The notes under the pieces were generated by a model. It was not told the DNA's origin. It did not search any database and saw nothing but the letters and a program-made list of their open reading frames with translations. A stretch of 64,000 nt of DNA, taken from contig NZ_BMRK01000002.1 in NCBI RefSeq assembly GCF_014648595.1, positions 248,001 to 312,000 of the forward strand, in the 5' to 3' direction. Of the stretch, positions 15,495 to 24,087 are shown piece by piece. A program made the translations under genes and the position numbers. Source of the DNA: Nocardioides luteus (GTDB taxonomy: Bacteria > Actinomycetota > Actinomycetes > Propionibacteriales > Nocardioidaceae). Position 1 is the first letter of the stretch; every line of letters begins with the position of its first letter.

Positions 15495-17048
15495 ATGGGC
15501 ACGACACCAGAGGGCGTGCATGAAGAGGCGGCGGCCAAACGCGGAGCATTCTCTTCGCGACAGGTCTTCATCCTCGCGGCGATCGGATCCGCGGTGGGCC
15601 TGGGCAACATCTGGCGCTTCCCGTACGTCGCCTACGACAACGGCGGCGGCGCCTTCGTCATCCCCTACATCGTCGCTCTGCTGACCGCAGGCATCCCGTT
15701 CCTCTTCCTCGACTACGCGATGGGCCACCGGTTCCGCGGCTCCGCGCCGCTGTCGTTCGCGCGGCTCCGTCGCGGCACCGAGGGCCTCGGCTGGTGGCAG
15801 GTCGGCATCTGCTTCATGATCGCCATCTACTACGCGGCGGTCATGGCGTGGGCGGTGCGCTACACGATCTTCAGCGTCAACAAGGCCTGGGGCGACGACC
15901 CGGAGGGCTTCTTCTTCGGTGAGTTCCTGCAGGCCGGCGACCCGGGTGTCGACGCGACGCCGGTGTGGGGTGTGCTCATCCCGCTGCTGCTGGTGTGGGT
16001 CGCGATCCTCGCCGTGATGCTGCTCGGCGTCCAGAAGGGCGTCGGCGCGAGCTCGGTCATCTTCATCCCGCTGCTCGTGGTCGCCTTCGTGATCCTCGTG
16101 GTGCGCTCGCTCTTCCTGCCGGGGGCCGCCGAGGGCCTCGACGCGCTCTTCACGCCCAACTGGGGTGCGCTGACCGACGCGACCGTCTGGGCTGCGGCGT
16201 ACGGCCAGATCTTCTTCTCGCTGTCCATCGGCTTCGGCATCATGATCACGTACTCCTCCTACGTGCACAAGCACACCGACATGCCGGGCTCCGGCCTGGT
16301 CGTCGGCTTCGCCAACTCCAGCTTCGAGCTGCTCGCCGGCATCGGTGTCTTCGCCGCGCTCGGCTTCATGGCGCAGGCCAACGGCGTCGCCGTCGGTGAC
16401 GTCGCGACCTCCGGCATCGGGCTGGCGTTCGTCGCCTTCCCCGCGATCATCAGCGAAGCGCCCGCGGGTGCTCTGATCGGCGTGCTCTTCTTCTTCTCGC
16501 TGGTCATCGCCGGATTCACCTCGATGGTGTCCATCGTCGAGGTCGTGATCTCCGGCGTGCGCGACAAGTTCGAGATGACGCGCACCGGCGCCACGATCGC
16601 GGTCACCATCCCGATGGCCGTGCTCAGCCTGATCTTCTTCTCGACCACGAGCGGCATCTACGTGCTCGACATCATCGACCACTTCATCAACCAGTTCGGC
16701 ATCCTGCTGGTCGCGGTGATCTCGATGCTGATCCTGAGCTGGGGGCTGCGTGTGCTGCCGACCTTCAGCGCCCACCTCTCCGACGGCAGCTCCATCGTCG
16801 TCGGCGCCTGGTGGCGCATCCTGGTCAGCATCGTCGCCCCGATCGGCCTGGTGCTCGTCCTCGGGCTCTCTTTCTGGGAGGACCTGAAGACCCCCTACGA
16901 GGGTTACCCGGGCTGGATGCTCGGCGTCTTCGGCTGGGGCGGCGCCGCTGCTGTCATCGTCTTCGGATTCCTGGCCGCGCAGGCCAAGTGGCGTGACCCC
17001 GAGGCCCTGTCCGAGATCCACTTCAACGAGAAGGGAGCGAAGTCATGA
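15495..17048 (+). CDS. Neurotransmitter:sodium symporter (NSS) family transporter, MetP-like
   Basis: 517 residues with about 12 membrane helices. Helix 1 carries AIGSAVGLGNIWRFPYVAYDNGGGAF, the unwound substrate- and Na+-binding segment of LeuT-fold transporters; helix 8 has the matching GFTSMVSIVEVV region. It imports an amino acid, probably hydrophobic (Met/Ala in characterised actinobacterial MetP), driven by Na+. Start ATG 15495 with AAGGAGG. Its stop overlaps the ATG of a 43-residue partner. A Crp/GlxR-type palindrome lies just upstream. No link to the IclR gene before it except orientation. Confidence 0.93.
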   Translation: MGTTPEGVHEEAAAKRGAFSSRQVFILAAIGSAVGLGNIWRFPYVAYDNGGGAFVIPYIVALLTAGIPFLFLDYAMGHRFRGSAPLSFARLRRGTEGLGWWQVGICFMIAIYYAAVMAWAVRYTIFSVNKAWGDDPEGFFFGEFLQAGDPGVDATPVWGVLIPLLLVWVAILAVMLLGVQKGVGASSVIFIPLLVVAFVILVVRSLFLPGAAEGLDALFTPNWGALTDATVWAAAYGQIFFSLSIGFGIMITYSSYVHKHTDMPGSGLVVGFANSSFELLAGIGVFAALGFMAQANGVAVGDVATSGIGLAFVAFPAIISEAPAGALIGVLFFFSLVIAGFTSMVSIVEVVISGVRDKFEMTRTGATIAVTIPMAVLSLIFFSTTSGIYVLDIIDHFINQFGILLVAVISMLILSWGLRVLPTFSAHLSDGSSIVVGAWWRILVSIVAPIGLVLVLGLSFWEDLKTPYEGYPGWMLGVFGWGGAAAVIVFGFLAAQAKWRDPEALSEIHFNEKGAKS

Positions 17049-17176
17049 GTGGTTCCGCCATCGTCATGATGCTCGTCGCGATGCTCATCATCTGGGGAGG
17101 CCTGGCGCTGGCCGTCGTCAACCTGCGGCGCAGCCCCGACATCCCCCACACGGACGAGGTCTCGCACGAGATCTGA
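17045..17176 (+). CDS. MetS-like small subunit of the NSS transporter (43 residues)
   Basis: Starts at ATG 17045 inside an ATGA overlap with the symporter, GGGAG upstream, stop at 17174-17176. The 43 residues are one membrane helix (MMLVAMLIIWGGLALAVVNL) with a short basic then acidic/His tail (RRSPDIPHTDEVSHEI). This is the size and pattern of MetS, the small protein required by the Corynebacterium MetPS methionine/alanine importer. It is too short for normal ORF cut-offs but coding is supported by overlap, codon use and family pattern. Confidence 0.85.
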   Translation: MSGSAIVMMLVAMLIIWGGLALAVVNLRRSPDIPHTDEVSHEI

Positions 17177-17200
17177 GTCCTTCACCGGACGCAGCCCAGA

Positions 17201-17242
17201 GCCTGGCCCGGAACGTGGCGACTGCCGCGTTCCGGGCCAGGC
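17201..17242. terminator. Terminator after the NSS operon
   Basis: Perfect 15-bp arms (GCCTGGCCCGGAACG and its complement) with a 12-base loop, between the metS-like stop and the convergent DoxX gene; likely works in both directions. Confidence 0.85.
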
Positions 17243-17257
17243 CCGTTCTCGTCTCCG

Positions 17258-17629
17258 TCAGAACGGCTCGACCGCGAAGCGTCCCCAGGCGACGAAGAGC
17301 ATCGCCGCCAGGAACACCAGGTCGCCGAGGAGCTCCTTGTACTCGTCACGCCGCACTCGCTCCGTGCCCGCACCGGCCATGTAGAGCGCCATCCCCGAGG
17401 CCGCGACCGGCACCAGGACCGGCGCCACGCTCACCAGCCCCGGCAGGACGAGGCCGAGGCCACCGACGAGCTCGACGGCACCCATGAACTTCAGCTTGCC
17501 GGGCGTGAAGTCGAGGGGCCAGTGCGTCTTCGCGGCGTACGTGTCGAAGGGCATCGTCAACTTGAAGACGGCGCCGACGACATAGCCGAGCGCGAACAGT
17601 CCGGCGACTATCCAGAGCGCGATGTTCAT
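17258..17629 (-). CDS. DoxX-like membrane protein
   Basis: 123 residues, four hydrophobic helices, with the family features FALGYVVGAVFKL near the start and KFMGAVELVGGLGLVLPGL in the middle. DoxX proteins are small membrane proteins of mostly unknown biochemical role, some linked to thiol or respiratory redox balance. It lies downstream of the SDR/AMP-ligase genes on the same strand, 71 bases from the SDR stop. Whether it belongs to the aromatic regulon is unclear. Confidence 0.85.
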   Translation of the reverse strand: MNIALWIVAGLFALGYVVGAVFKLTMPFDTYAAKTHWPLDFTPGKLKFMGAVELVGGLGLVLPGLVSVAPVLVPVAASGMALYMAGAGTERVRRDEYKELLGDLVFLAAMLFVAWGRFAVEPF

Positions 17630-17700
17630 GATCTCTCCCAGGTGCGAGTGAGGTTCGTTCGTTCACCCCCTCCGACGGAGCACCTGCTCGATCTGTGACA

Positions 17701-18441
17701 TCAGCCGAAGCTGCGCCAGTCCACCAGCTCGTGCATGCCGGCGCCCGCGGTCACGAGCGGCAGCGCGGGGACGAAACAGCGCGGCGACCGGCCGAGCAGG
17801 AACAGTACGGCTGCGGCCACGTCCTCGGCCGGGATCATCCGGTCTCGTACGTCGTCGGGTGCCCAGCCGGTGCCGGGGGTGTCGACGAGGCCCGGCGCCA
17901 GCGCGGTGACGTGGATGCCCTCGCTGCTGAGCTCGGCGTGGAGCGAGCGCGAGAACGCCACCAGCGCTGCTTTGGTGGCCGAGTAGACCGAGGCGTACGG
18001 GGGTGTCTCGGTTGCCGTCATCGAGCTGACGTTGACGATCCAGCTCGCGCCGTCGCGCAGGGCGGCCACCCGCAGCGGCGGCAGGCTCTCCTGCACGAGA
18101 CGGACCGCGCTGCGGAGGTTCAGGTTGAGCTCCACGTCGAGCTCCTTGGCCGACTTCAGCTGGATGGGACCGATGAGACCGGCGCCCGCGTTGTTGACGA
18201 GCAGGTCCAGCCGGCCGTGGTGCCGGAGATGATCGGCAACCACGTCCTCGGCCACGTCCTCGGCCAGGTTCGCGGCGACGACGTGGACCCGCTCGGTCCC
18301 CAGCCGGTCGGCAGCGGCCTGCAGCTTGTCGCGGTCGCGGCCGACGATGGTCACCGACCACCCTTCGTCGACCAGCATCGTGGCGATCGCCAGACCGATG
18401 CCGGCCGAGCCACCGGTCACGAGCGCAGCACGGGTGCTCAT
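17701..18441 (-). CDS. Short-chain dehydrogenase/reductase
   Basis: 246 residues starting at ATG 18441 within an ATGA overlap with the AMP ligase. NAD(P) binding motif TGGSAGIG (about 9-16), NNAG strand, and catalytic Ser/Tyr/Lys in VNVSSMT and YSATKAA. A positive GRDRDK after the second strand favours NADP. It would oxidise or reduce a hydroxyl/keto group on the same substrate as the ligase, whose gene it is translationally coupled to. The substrate is not known. Confidence 0.9.
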   Translation of the reverse strand: MSTRAALVTGGSAGIGLAIATMLVDEGWSVTIVGRDRDKLQAAADRLGTERVHVVAANLAEDVAEDVVADHLRHHGRLDLLVNNAGAGLIGPIQLKSAKELDVELNLNLRSAVRLVQESLPPLRVAALRDGASWIVNVSSMTATETPPYASVYSATKAALVAFSRSLHAELSSEGIHVTALAPGLVDTPGTGWAPDDVRDRMIPAEDVAAAVLFLLGRSPRCFVPALPLVTAGAGMHELVDWRSFG

Positions 18442-20111
18442 GCGAGCGCGCGCCGCTCGTCCTCGACACGGGTGGCGATCTGCGCGTGCAGCCGCTTCTT
18501 GTCGATCTTGCCCACCGCGGTCTTCGGCATCTCGTCGATCCACTCCAGCCGCTCCGGCCACTTGAACTTGGCCACGCCGAGGCCTTCGAGGTGTCGCTGG
18601 ACGTCGGGCAGGGAGAGCGGGTCTCCACGGCCGACCAGATAGGCGCACGAGCGCTCCCCGAGCCGTTCGTCGGGCATGGCCACGACGGCGGCGTTGATGA
18701 TGTCGGGGTGACGGAGCAGCAGCACCTCGACCTCCTCGGCGTTGATCTTCTCCCCGCCTCGGTTGATGACGTCCTTGAGGCGCCCCTCCACCGACAGGAA
18801 GCGGTCCGCACCGAAGGTCTGCACCGAGACCAGGTCGCCGGTGCGGTAGAGACCGGTCGAGGTGAATGCACCCCGGTTGTGGTCCGCGGCGTCGAAGTAG
18901 CCGCGCAGGGTGTAGGGGCCGGCGCAGCACAGCTCGCCCACCTCTCCGTCGGCGACCGGCTCCTCCGTCCCCGGCGTCAGAACCTCGAAGGCATCGGCTG
19001 GTGAGAGCCCGGCACCGACCGTGGTCAGCCGAGCCTCGCGCGGCGCGTCGAGCGGGGTGACCGCGAAGAAGCCCTCACCCATCCCGAACAGCTGTCCGCT
19101 CCAGACGCCGAGCTCCTCGAGACGCTCGAAGAGCGGGAGCGGCACCTTCGCGCCCGAGAGCACGACCGTACGGAGCGACGCCGCGAGCTGGTCGAACTCC
19201 GGGAGCCGGACGGCGTTGTAGTGGCCGTGACCGAGGAGCACGTCAGTGACCCTCGACGCGGCAAGCAGCGGGAGCGCCTCGGAGAGATCCGGGGTGGCGA
19301 GGATCAGCGACCCGCCGACGCTGTGGGGCCCGTGCAGGCCGCAGACGATGCCGGCATTGTGGATGAGCGGGATCAGATGACCGTTGCGGGTGGTCTCGTC
19401 CCATCCCCAGGCCTCGGCATAGGCACGGGCGTTGTACCAGTACTCGGCGTGCAGGCGGGGGATCACCTTGGGGACGCCGGTGGTCCCTCCGGAGAGCTGG
19501 AAGACGGCGACGTCGTCCGGGTCGATCTCCGCCTGGATCGCATCGACGATCTCGCGGGCGTCGTCCGGGTGGAGGTGCTGGCCGAGGTCCTCGATCCGCG
19601 TGCCCGTGCTCTCAGGGCTCGCCCCGATGGTGAGGAGGTGGCGCAGCCGAGGGTGCTCGGCTCGCTGCTCCTCTGCGAAGGCGACGAGGTCGAAGCCGCG
19701 GGTGCCGGACTCGACCAGGTGCGCGACTGCGCCGGTGCGCTCCGCGATCGTGCCGATCTCGTGGGCACGGTGCACCGCCAGCGTGCAGACCGGGATGAGC
19801 CCGGCCTTGAGGACGCCGTACCACGCGACGACCGTCAGGAGCCGGTTGGTGACCTGGAACAGCACACGGTCTCCCGGCTCGAGGCCGAGCTCGACCATGC
19901 CGGCTGCGACCTGGTCGGACCACTCGTCGAGCTCGGCATAGGTGAGGCGACCGTCCGAGGTGACCACCGCGTTGCGCGCTGCGTGCTTCTCGGCGACCGC
20001 GCGGAACTCGGCGGCAATGGGGAGCGTCCCCCACAGCCCTTCCGTCCGGTACGCCGCCGCGACGTCCTGCGGGAACGGGACGACGCGTCCCGACCACTCG
20101 ATTCTGCCCAT
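18438..20111 (-). CDS. Aryl-acid AMP ligase (salicylate/2,3-dihydroxybenzoate type)
   Basis: About 557 residues from ATG 20111 (GAGGGGCAAGAGG just upstream; ATG 20129 is an alternative). Acyl-adenylate motifs: A3 loop FQLSGGTTGVPKVIPR, A5 GMGEGFF, A7 LYRTGD, A8 GRLKDVINRGGEKI, and the A10 lysine in KTAVGKIDK. The PKVIPR-H-EYWYN region and overall layout follow DhbE/EntE and the salicylyl-AMP ligase SdgA rather than fatty acyl ligases. It would adenylate an aromatic acid and pass it to CoA. The promoter lies in the divergent region at 20169-20208, shared with the salicyloyl-CoA hydroxylase-like gene. Confidence 0.9.
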   Translation of the reverse strand: MGRIEWSGRVVPFPQDVAAAYRTEGLWGTLPIAAEFRAVAEKHAARNAVVTSDGRLTYAELDEWSDQVAAGMVELGLEPGDRVLFQVTNRLLTVVAWYGVLKAGLIPVCTLAVHRAHEIGTIAERTGAVAHLVESGTRGFDLVAFAEEQRAEHPRLRHLLTIGASPESTGTRIEDLGQHLHPDDAREIVDAIQAEIDPDDVAVFQLSGGTTGVPKVIPRLHAEYWYNARAYAEAWGWDETTRNGHLIPLIHNAGIVCGLHGPHSVGGSLILATPDLSEALPLLAASRVTDVLLGHGHYNAVRLPEFDQLAASLRTVVLSGAKVPLPLFERLEELGVWSGQLFGMGEGFFAVTPLDAPREARLTTVGAGLSPADAFEVLTPGTEEPVADGEVGELCCAGPYTLRGYFDAADHNRGAFTSTGLYRTGDLVSVQTFGADRFLSVEGRLKDVINRGGEKINAEEVEVLLLRHPDIINAAVVAMPDERLGERSCAYLVGRGDPLSLPDVQRHLEGLGVAKFKWPERLEWIDEMPKTAVGKIDKKRLHAQIATRVEDERRALA

Positions 20112-20168
20112 CCTCTTGCCCCTCGGCATCTCGCCGCGACGGCCCTGTGACCGTCGACACCAGTCTGC

Positions 20169-20231
20169 ACCGTAAGCCGGATTCGACGGATGCGTCAACT
20201 TCTTGACGTAGATGTTGAACGCGTCTACCGT
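20169..20231. promoter_or_regulatory. Divergent promoters with overlapping TetR-type operator
   Basis: GACG (20185-20188), N4, CGTCAA (20193-20198), N4, TTGACG (20203-20208). To the right, TTGACG is a -35 followed 17 bases later by TACCGT (20226-20231) for the hydroxylase. To the left, the complement of CGTCAA is also TTGACG, followed 18 bases later by TACGGT (complement of 20169-20174) for the AMP-ligase operon. The same arm arrangement occurs at 24958 and 28398. Confidence 0.7.
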
Positions 20232-20265
20232 GGAGACACTGTCGTCGGCCGGAAAGGCATCAACC

Positions 20266-21810
20266 GTGGAACTGCGTTCCGTCGCCGTCCTGGGCGGAGG
20301 ACCAGGCGGCCTCTACGTCGCTCGCCTCCTCAAGCTCCGCCATCCCCACTGCGTCGTGGACCTCTACGAACAGAGCCCGCCAGGCCAGACCTTCGGTTTC
20401 GGCGTGGGCCTGGCGACCCGTACGCAGCGCAACCTCGGCGCCGCGGACCCGGCGAGCCTCGCCGAGATCGTCGAGCGGTCCTTTCGGCACGAGATGGCGA
20501 TGGAGGTGCGTGGGCAGCGTGCGCAGGTCCCGATGGACAACCTGATCGCCATCGGCCGCTCCACCCTTCTGGACGTGCTGCGCCGCCACGCGGAGGACGC
20601 GGGCGTGCGTCTGCACTACGGCCGACGCGCGGCCAGGGACGCGCTCGACGCCGAGCTGGTGATCGCCGCGGACGGCGTCAGCAGCGCGACCCGTGAGTCG
20701 GCCGCGGACGCGTTCGGCGCCTCGGTCACCACCCATGACTCCCTCTATCTGTGGTGCGGCACCGACTTCGCGCTCCCGAGCGCCGTCTTCCTCCCGGTCG
20801 AGACCGAGCACGGCACCTTCGTGGCCCACGCCTACCCCTACGCACCGGACCGGAGCACGTTCCTCATCGAGACCGACGAGGAGACCTGGCGCCGAGCCGG
20901 CTTCGACCAGACCACGGCGCAGACGCCGTTCGACCAGACCGACGAGGAGTCGCTGGCCTACCTCGGCACCGCGTTCCGTGCCGAGCTGCAGGGACACCCG
21001 CTCATCGGCAACCGCACCCGCTGGCTCCGGTTCCGCACCATCCGGTGCGAGCGGTGGCACCACGGCAACGTCGTGCTGCTGGGCGATGCGGCCCACACCG
21101 CGCACTACTCGATCGGCTCCGGAACGAAGCTGGCGATGGAGGACGGCATCGCCCTCGCCGACGCGGTCGCGGCCGCGCCGGACCTGCCGACAGCTCTCGC
21201 TCGTTACGAGACCGACCGCCGGCCCGCCGTCGAACACCTCCAGGAGACCGCGCGCCGCAGCATGCGCTGGTGGGACACGTTCCCCGGCCGGCTGGACCTC
21301 CCCGTCGACCAGCTGCTCCTCGCATACATGACCCGCGCCGGGAAGGTGAGCGTCGATCGCTTCGCGGCTCTCGCCGAGGACGTCGTACGCCGTGGGCTGA
21401 GCCAGTACGCCGGCTGCGACGCCGCGGACGTGCCCACCGAGGATCGCGACGCCTGGATCCTGTCGCGGCCGCTGGTCCGGGACGACCGGGCCTGGCCGGC
21501 GAGGACCGTCTCGGTCGAGGAGCTGGGCCGGCATCACGAGGTCGCCGTCGACGTGGACGACCCCTGGGGCCCGGAGGGGGACGCACTGCTGAAGCAGCTG
21601 GTCACCGCCCTCGACGACGCCACCCACAGCGTCCTCCTGAGCGCTGAGGACGACCTCGGGTCGACGCTCACGATGCTCGACCTCGGCGAGCGGCTGCGCC
21701 GCGAGAGCGGCGCGGTCGTGGCGGCCCGGGTGAGCGAACGATGGAGTGAGCACGCGGCCGCCGCGCTGGCCAGTGGCCGGGTCGACCTGGTGGTCCTCAC
21801 GGCATCCTGA
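20266..21810 (+). CDS. FAD monooxygenase, salicyloyl-CoA 5-hydroxylase-like, with shortened C-terminus
   Basis: 514 residues from GTG 20266, preceded by GGAAAGG; a longer ATG frame from 20212 would begin inside the promoter. Motifs: GGGPGGLYVARLL (FAD ADP-binding), LVIAADGVSSATRE (DG motif), VLLGDAAHTAHYSIGSGTKLAMEDGIALA, the last with the ASD/SGT signature of the SdgC and anthraniloyl-CoA monooxygenase group, which act on aryl-CoA thioesters. Known bifunctional members (about 770 residues) carry a full flavin-reductase barrel; here only about 120 residues follow the hydroxylase and end in LASGRVDLVVLT, like the last strand of that barrel, so the second domain seems lost or degenerate. Divergent from an aryl-AMP ligase with a shared operator. 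Confidence 0.88.
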   Translation: MELRSVAVLGGGPGGLYVARLLKLRHPHCVVDLYEQSPPGQTFGFGVGLATRTQRNLGAADPASLAEIVERSFRHEMAMEVRGQRAQVPMDNLIAIGRSTLLDVLRRHAEDAGVRLHYGRRAARDALDAELVIAADGVSSATRESAADAFGASVTTHDSLYLWCGTDFALPSAVFLPVETEHGTFVAHAYPYAPDRSTFLIETDEETWRRAGFDQTTAQTPFDQTDEESLAYLGTAFRAELQGHPLIGNRTRWLRFRTIRCERWHHGNVVLLGDAAHTAHYSIGSGTKLAMEDGIALADAVAAAPDLPTALARYETDRRPAVEHLQETARRSMRWWDTFPGRLDLPVDQLLLAYMTRAGKVSVDRFAALAEDVVRRGLSQYAGCDAADVPTEDRDAWILSRPLVRDDRAWPARTVSVEELGRHHEVAVDVDDPWGPEGDALLKQLVTALDDATHSVLLSAEDDLGSTLTMLDLGERLRRESGAVVAARVSERWSEHAAAALASGRVDLVVLTAS

Positions 21811-21819
21811 GCTCCCCGC

Positions 21820-21862
21820 GGAAGAGGGCCCGGCCTCCGATGAGGAGGCCGGGCCCTCTTCC
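21820..21862. terminator. Bidirectional terminator (first of two)
   Basis: Perfect 19-bp stem starting GGAAGAGGGCCC with a 5-base loop GATGA, 10 bases after the hydroxylase stop, between convergent genes. Confidence 0.9.
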
Positions 21863-21892
21863 GTCCCGCGATGACAGTCGGAACAGATGGAA

Positions 21893-21929
21893 ACCGCCGG
21901 GGCACGGGGATCGCCCGTGGCCCGGCGGT
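21893..21929. terminator. Bidirectional terminator (second of two)
   Basis: ACCGCCGGG/CCCGGCGGT outer stem and CACGGG/CCCGTG inner stem separated by one G-G mismatch, 16 bases from the hydrolase stop on the minus strand. Confidence 0.75.
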
Positions 21930-21944
21930 GCTCGGGGGTGGTTC

Positions 21945-23186
21945 TCAGAACCGCTGGCGGAGCCAGTCCTCGATGCGAGCCGCCGCCAGCGAGGTGCCGG
22001 TCGGGGCTCCGGATCGGATCGGCCCACCGAAATGGGTGCCTTGCACCGCGTCGACGGTCAGGTCGTCGGCGGCCAGAGCATCGCTCATCGCCGCGATGTC
22101 GGTGGGGAAGGACGCCTGGTCCCCGGTGAACTCCAGGAGGAGGGTGGGGACCGTGACGCCGGGGGCGCAGCGTACGAAGTCGGCGTTGGTGGTGTTCGCC
22201 GACCAGGTGGAGAGCCAGGCCTCGGCCGTGCTCAGCCGGCCGAAGCCGACGAGTCCGTAGTTCGTCAGGTCGGGACGCCGCCCGAAGAGGGACCCGTAGG
22301 GCCGTTCGTTGGCGTCGAGGGTGAGGTCGACGTTGCGCAGATCGGCATCGGTGCGGTGCACCGTGATCAGTCGCGGGGCCAGTGCTCGCCGGCGCGCGGA
22401 CGGGTCGCCGCTGTCATGGAACTCCTGGTTCGCGGCGCGCGACTGCTCGACGTGACGGCGTGCGACCGCGTCGATCCGGCTCACCCGGCGCCGCTGCGCC
22501 TCCCGGTAGCGACCGACGAACTCGGCGGCGTACCAGGTCGGCTCCGGCGCCGGCCGGAAGCCGTTGCGCGGGTCGAACGGGTCGAGCTCCGGATCGACGG
22601 ACATCGGGTCGTCCTCGTCCACGACCGAGGGGTCGATCACCCGTTGGAGCAGGGCTCCCTGGCCCGGATGAGGGGCCAGGAAGACGACACCGTCCGGCAG
22701 CGGCATGTCGGCGCTGCGCAGCGCGACCGGACGCCCCGAGGGAGCCGCGTCGAGCCGCTTCTCCGGGTCGAGACCGGCCTGTTGACAGTAGAACGCGGCC
22801 AGGGTGCCACCGCCCGAGTGACCCAGCGACACCACGCCGAACCCTCGAGACCTCAGGAACGCGTGCCCGGCGGCGAAGTCGAGGATCGCCTGCTCATGGA
22901 TGAGATTGAGGTCGTTGTTGGGGGAGCGCGACCCCTGTGTCCACACGGCGTACCCGGACCCGAGGAGGTGCGGCACGAGCGGGTGGTGGGTCACGTCCTG
23001 GCGTGGGTGCATGATCGTCACGACGGTCTGCGCCCCTGCCGGCGTACGCAGCACACCGGTCACCTTCGCCTCGTCGGCGGTGACGAGCTCGTGGACCGAG
23101 GTCTCCACCCCGTCCGGCGCCTCGATCGCGTCGTCGTAGCGTCCCGCGCCGAGCCGGACCGCCGAGTCCTGGGCCGGACTCGTCAT
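21945..23186 (-). CDS. Alpha/beta-hydrolase family protein
   Basis: 413 residues from ATG 23186, which overlaps the small gene upstream; the frame open to 23219 has no better start. The nucleophile is Ser in SLGHSGGGTLAAFY; a likely acid in LLEFTGDQAS and the catalytic His in VQGTHFGG complete the triad. A long insertion between nucleophile and acid forms a lid. No signal peptide, so the enzyme is cytosolic. It closes the maleate isomerase-VOC-unknown operon and may be a thioesterase, esterase or C-C bond hydrolase of the aromatic pathway; which one cannot be decided. Confidence 0.85.
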   Translation of the reverse strand: MTSPAQDSAVRLGAGRYDDAIEAPDGVETSVHELVTADEAKVTGVLRTPAGAQTVVTIMHPRQDVTHHPLVPHLLGSGYAVWTQGSRSPNNDLNLIHEQAILDFAAGHAFLRSRGFGVVSLGHSGGGTLAAFYCQQAGLDPEKRLDAAPSGRPVALRSADMPLPDGVVFLAPHPGQGALLQRVIDPSVVDEDDPMSVDPELDPFDPRNGFRPAPEPTWYAAEFVGRYREAQRRRVSRIDAVARRHVEQSRAANQEFHDSGDPSARRRALAPRLITVHRTDADLRNVDLTLDANERPYGSLFGRRPDLTNYGLVGFGRLSTAEAWLSTWSANTTNADFVRCAPGVTVPTLLLEFTGDQASFPTDIAAMSDALAADDLTVDAVQGTHFGGPIRSGAPTGTSLAAARIEDWLRQRF

Positions 23187-23431
23187 CGTCGCTCCAGCCG
23201 GAGCGCGTCCTTGTCCCACTGGACGATGCGGCAGCCGTCGAGGCCGCCGATGCAGCTGTACCAGACGGCGTGCCGCGCCCCGGTCGCACGCCGGTCGATG
23301 ACGACCGGCTCCTCGGACGCGATCACGAAGTACGGGCCGATCCGGTCGACCTCGACGCCCGGCACCTCCTCGGCCACCGCCGCGATCGAGGTGTTCTCGG
23401 GGACGTCGAGCATGAAGAGGCGGTGCGTCAT
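23183..23431 (-). CDS. Small conserved-looking protein of unknown function (82 residues)
   Basis: ATG 23431 overlaps the VOC stop (ATGA) and its own stop overlaps the hydrolase start, so it is a coupled operon member. The protein opens MTHRLFMLDVPE and has a compact alpha/beta look without membrane segments; two cysteines occur in YSCIGGLDGCRIVQW, suggestive of a ligand or redox pair. The size and edge strands suggest an EthD/muconolactone-isomerase-like ferredoxin fold, but I do not recognise the family. Confidence 0.72.
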   Translation of the reverse strand: MTHRLFMLDVPENTSIAAVAEEVPGVEVDRIGPYFVIASEEPVVIDRRATGARHAVWYSCIGGLDGCRIVQWDKDALRLERR

Positions 23432-24060
23432 CGACCCACCTGCCCTTCCTGCCAGGCCTCCGCCCGCTCGACGATCAGCTCGGCCTTGCGGACGAGGAGG
23501 TCGTCCATGCCGGCGCCGGGGCGCTGCACGATGTCGACGAGAGCGTCGATGGTGAGGTTCGCGTCCAGGTCCTCCTGCGGGGTGACCGGGCGCAGCGCTC
23601 GGGTGATCTCGACCATGTAGCCGTTGGGGTCGTGGGTGTAGATCGACTCGATCGTCTCGTGCTGGATCTGCATCTCGACGGGCCACTGGCTCGCGTCGAG
23701 CCGGCGTCGGTACTCCAGCAGGTGGTCCTCGCTGTCGACGTGGATCGCCAGGTGGCGGGAGCGTACGAACCATTCGGGCGTCTCGTCGCCGAACTGCGCG
23801 TAGACGTCGCCCTTCGACACCTCCGGAGCCGGCAGCCCGAAGTAGTAGAAGAAGGCGACCCGGTCGTCGTTGCCGATGTCGAAGAAGAAGTGGATGAAGT
23901 CCGGGTGGTCGTCCGGTCCCCAGCCCGCGGCACAGATCGAGTGCACGACCGGGAAGCCCAGCGTGTCCCGGTAGAAGCGCACCGTGCCGCTCGGGTCGAA
24001 GGTGGGGAAGGCGGCGTGGTCGACGCCACGGACCAGGTGCTGGTCGGAGAGCGAGCTCAT
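23428..24060 (-). CDS. VOC-family protein (glyoxalase / extradiol dioxygenase superfamily)
   Basis: 210 residues from ATG 24060 with GAAAGGAAA upstream. One VOC module pair: GVDHAAFPTFD opens the first beta-alpha-beta-beta-beta unit and gives a metal His; RHLAIHVDSED opens the second with another His, and YMVEITRAL supplies the Glu, completing a 2-His-1-Glu metal site. A C-terminal helical extension of about 50 residues (from TPQEDL) is unusual. It could be a ring-cleaving dioxygenase, isomerase or epimerase; the maleate isomerase just upstream favours a role late in aromatic ring breakdown. Confidence 0.85.
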   Translation of the reverse strand: MSSLSDQHLVRGVDHAAFPTFDPSGTVRFYRDTLGFPVVHSICAAGWGPDDHPDFIHFFFDIGNDDRVAFFYYFGLPAPEVSKGDVYAQFGDETPEWFVRSRHLAIHVDSEDHLLEYRRRLDASQWPVEMQIQHETIESIYTHDPNGYMVEITRALRPVTPQEDLDANLTIDALVDIVQRPGAGMDDLLVRKAELIVERAEAWQEGQVGR

Positions 24061-24087
24061 CGGTTTCCTTTCGCCGTGGAGCGGGGT

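Noticed and set aside
15465-17021. 518-codon open frame antisense to the NSS symporter
   Set aside because: Very Asp/His/Arg-rich composition typical of antisense frames in high-GC DNA; the sense strand encodes a clear LeuT-fold protein.
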